Assembly (NCBI GenBank): GCA_902806565.1
Contig: CADCXA010000031.1
Coordinates: 1,860,001-1,924,000, forward strand
Reading direction: 5' to 3'
DNA length: 64,000 nt
Source of the DNA: Hypoxylon rubiginosum
Lineage: Eukaryota; Ascomycota; Sordariomycetes; Xylariales; Hypoxylaceae
Shown here: one piece after another, positions 62,279 to 64,000 of the stretch
Layout: every line of letters begins with the position of its first letter
Numbering within the stretch: position 1 is the first letter of the stretch
Notes under the pieces: generated by a model
Told to the model about the DNA's origin: nothing
The model's input: the letters and a program-made list of their open reading frames with translations, nothing else
Database searches by the model: none
Made by a program: the position numbers and the translations under genes

Positions 62279-62286
62279 TTCCTTAT

Positions 62287-63250
62287 GTGCCATTTCATTG
62301 TGTCCCTAAATAATTCCATACAGCAAATACCTAGTCCGGCACCACCTCGAGATAGAAGCTGAGCAGGACTTCGTTCAATATCTAATAGATTTGGCGTATA
62401 CTCGATGCCGGGCGAAAGTGAGAACAGCTCGCATGACCGGCAAGAGCCGCATAAAGGGAAATATTAACCCTCTCCTATTAATATTTGATAGCGACGAACA
62501 ATACAATCATCTGTAGAGCTGTTGTCTGTAACTGGACTCGTAAGGGTGTCAGAGCCATGGTCTCTATAACTTTCAATACCGAAGAGTCTGTTAATCATGT
62601 ATTTACATTTCCCGCAGGTTGACATTGTGTCTTAGGCCTATGGGCATGGAGCCTTATTGTAAATTGAGGAACTGTTTGCTAGAAAGCAGGTAGGAAAGTA
62701 AGGCAGAGAATAGGTAGGCATGAAGATTTTCGTGCTACATGACTTGCATGCGTAGCCACAAATCAAGAGGCAGTGCTATATGCTCACTGCATGGTGCCTC
62801 TGGGCTGGAAGTGAGGAGAAGCAGAAACGGAAAAGATTTTTGGGGTCGAACAGAAAATTTTGTTAGCACCGTTGGAAGCTTATGTCAAGTTAAAAGGGGA
62901 TCCTCATTCTGATATGATAAGAGCAGCCTGTATACCTTGGGTGGGTATGTATGCTTGGATGCGTCGACTTGTCGTGCGAAGAAGGTATCAATGGATATAG
63001 GTGGTAGACTCGACTTAGTACGACTCGAGCACCTCCGACATTGAGCATGGCGCAGTTCACACAAGGTCGTATTTGCATGTACGATGGAACCAAGCAAGAT
63101 GAATTTCTCAAGCCAGAAATACCTAAATTCGCTGATGCAGCCGATTTGTCCGAAAAAAACACACATCATATACACGACCTAGAGACTTTTGGGGGAAAAC
63201 ATGAACCAGTACGCCTCCCTCGGATCGTATGAGGTAATAAAAGGGGTAGT
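62287..63250. other. Intergenic region, no gene seen
   Basis: These 964 bp lie between the MITE and the end of the SURF6 gene. Frames at 62885-63175 and 63041-63232 overlap on opposite strands and have no recognisable domain. No RNA gene or repeat is evident. Confidence 0.45.
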
Positions 63251-64000
63251 TTATTTCTTCTTCCCGCCGCCTATGAAAGAACCCTCGAACCCTGCGCGGC
63301 CCTTGCTCTTCTTAGCTCCCCCCTTCTTCTTGCTGGCCTTGCCTCCTAGCTTCTCCTCTCGCCGCTTTCTGATATTCTCCTCCCGCTTCTTTTGCCTGTC
63401 CTTCATGGACTTGGCTACACCATCCTTCCTGGCGGACCAGTCCTTCTCACTCTTTTTCTTGGCAACCTCCTTGCGCTTGACGGCCTTCTTGAGTATCTTC
63501 TCGTCGTCCTTGATCTTTTCGCCTTCCGCACGTCTTCTCGCAGTAAGCCAAAGCTCCTTATCTTCGACATCTTTTCGCTTTTCGTCGCCCATCTCCTGTA
63601 GACGTTTCTTCTGGCCTTCTAGCTTCTGAAGAGCTGTCTTCGGATCGGATGGGCCCTTCTTCTTGCCGCCGTTGAGGACGTGCGAGAGGTCGTGCGACAA
63701 TTGAGACCCGTCACCGAAGCCGATGCGGCCGAACGAGAAGTTGCTATTCTCTATGTCAATGGCTGGGCTAAGAATGCTACCCGGCGAGTTGCGGGCAGAT
63801 GCCAGAGCCTCATCGCGTTTGCGGTCTTCTTCCTCCTTGGCTTGTCGTCTGAGCTCCTTCTTGTGTGCCTTCCGCTCCGATTGTTTTTGGCGCCGTGCTT
63901 CGATCAGCTCCTGGCGTGTACGAATAGGTTTTCCGTCCACATCCGCCTTTCGCGCGTCCCGAAGCGCTTGTATCCTAGCTGCGAGGCGCGCACGAAGAGC
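63251..64000 (-). CDS. SURF6/Rrp14 nucleolar ribosome-biogenesis protein, C-terminal part
   Basis: The minus-strand frame is open to the window edge and ends at 63251, so 249 C-terminal residues are present and the N-terminus lies outside. The SURF6 C-terminal domain is clear: LRARLAARIQALRDARKADV, then PIRTRQELIEARRQKQSERK and AHKKELRRQAKEEEDRKRDE, the FGRIGFGDG segment, and a long Lys/Arg/Glu helix with TALQKLEGQKKRLQEMGDEK. It ends in a lysine- and glycine-rich tail GGKKK. Family members (yeast Rrp14, human SURF6) act in the nucleolus in pre-rRNA processing for both ribosomal subunits. It is a conserved housekeeping gene, marking the transition out of the accessory region. Confidence 0.95.
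   Translation of the reverse strand, partial: ALRARLAARIQALRDARKADVDGKPIRTRQELIEARRQKQSERKAHKKELRRQAKEEEDRKRDEALASARNSPGSILSPAIDIENSNFSFGRIGFGDGSQLSHDLSHVLNGGKKKGPSDPKTALQKLEGQKKRLQEMGDEKRKDVEDKELWLTARRRAEGEKIKDDEKILKKAVKRKEVAKKKSEKDWSARKDGVAKSMKDRQKKREENIRKRREEKLGGKASKKKGGAKKSKGRAGFEGSFIGGGKKK

Noticed and set aside
62885..63232. Overlapping short frames upstream of SURF6
   Set aside because: Frames on both strands overlap, none has a domain, signal peptide or convincing splice site.
1..64000. CRISPR arrays, telomeric TTAGGG tracts, rRNA genes
   Set aside because: None seen. The tandem arrays present have no spacer structure and no telomere-type repeats were found at either edge.

Overview
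The window looks like a chromosome segment of a filamentous ascomycete (Pezizomycotina). Genes carry short GT-AG introns, mostly 47-98 nt, several with CTAAC-type branch sites. The gene families are typical of that group: Zn2Cys6 regulator, DHA2-type MFS transporter, two HET-domain proteins, DUF1996 secreted protein, rhodopsin-like seven-helix membrane protein and SURF6/Rrp14. Three very AT-rich blocks (about 1-12537, 15261-30266 and 31751-40200) have the look of repeat-induced point mutation (RIP). Repeated copies differ by C-to-T and G-to-A transitions, CA and TG dinucleotides look scarce, and no gene-like reading frame survives.

The AT-rich part is layered repeat debris. A repeat of about 2.3 kb at 7480-9790 recurs at 29390-37350, where it is split by two later insertions. 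One is a 1.48-kb non-autonomous LTR retrotransposon on the minus strand (30267-31750). It has 256-bp LTRs, a polypurine tract and a primer-binding site that matches about 50 nt of a tRNA-Arg(CCT)-like sequence. The other is a 4.1-kb AT-rich insert (32254-36400). A heavily mutated older copy of the LTR element lies at 26465-27713. An intact, eight-exon cytochrome P450 gene (13023-15134) sits alone in a 2.7-kb island of normal composition between two RIP blocks.

From about 40.2 kb the sequence is ordinary gene-bearing DNA. It begins with a small regulatory and transport group. A DHA2 efflux-type transporter (minus) and a protein carrying only an AflR-like C-terminal domain (plus) are divergent from a shared promoter with repeated ACCCGA motifs. 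A full Zn2Cys6 AflR-like regulator (minus) converges on the latter. No core biosynthetic enzyme is visible, so this may be the edge or remnant of a secondary-metabolite cluster.

Next comes a run of secreted or surface proteins: DUF1996 protein, an orphan 222-aa secreted protein with eight cysteines, a 70-aa cysteine-rich secreted protein, an M6-type metalloprotease and a membrane-anchored fucose-lectin-like protein. Two HET-domain genes (52668-54320 and 59679-61677) and a seven-helix membrane protein (57021-58327) lie among or after them. Two short inverted-repeat elements (MITEs) lie immediately upstream of the two HET genes. The window ends in the conserved nucleolar protein SURF6/Rrp14, cut by the window edge.
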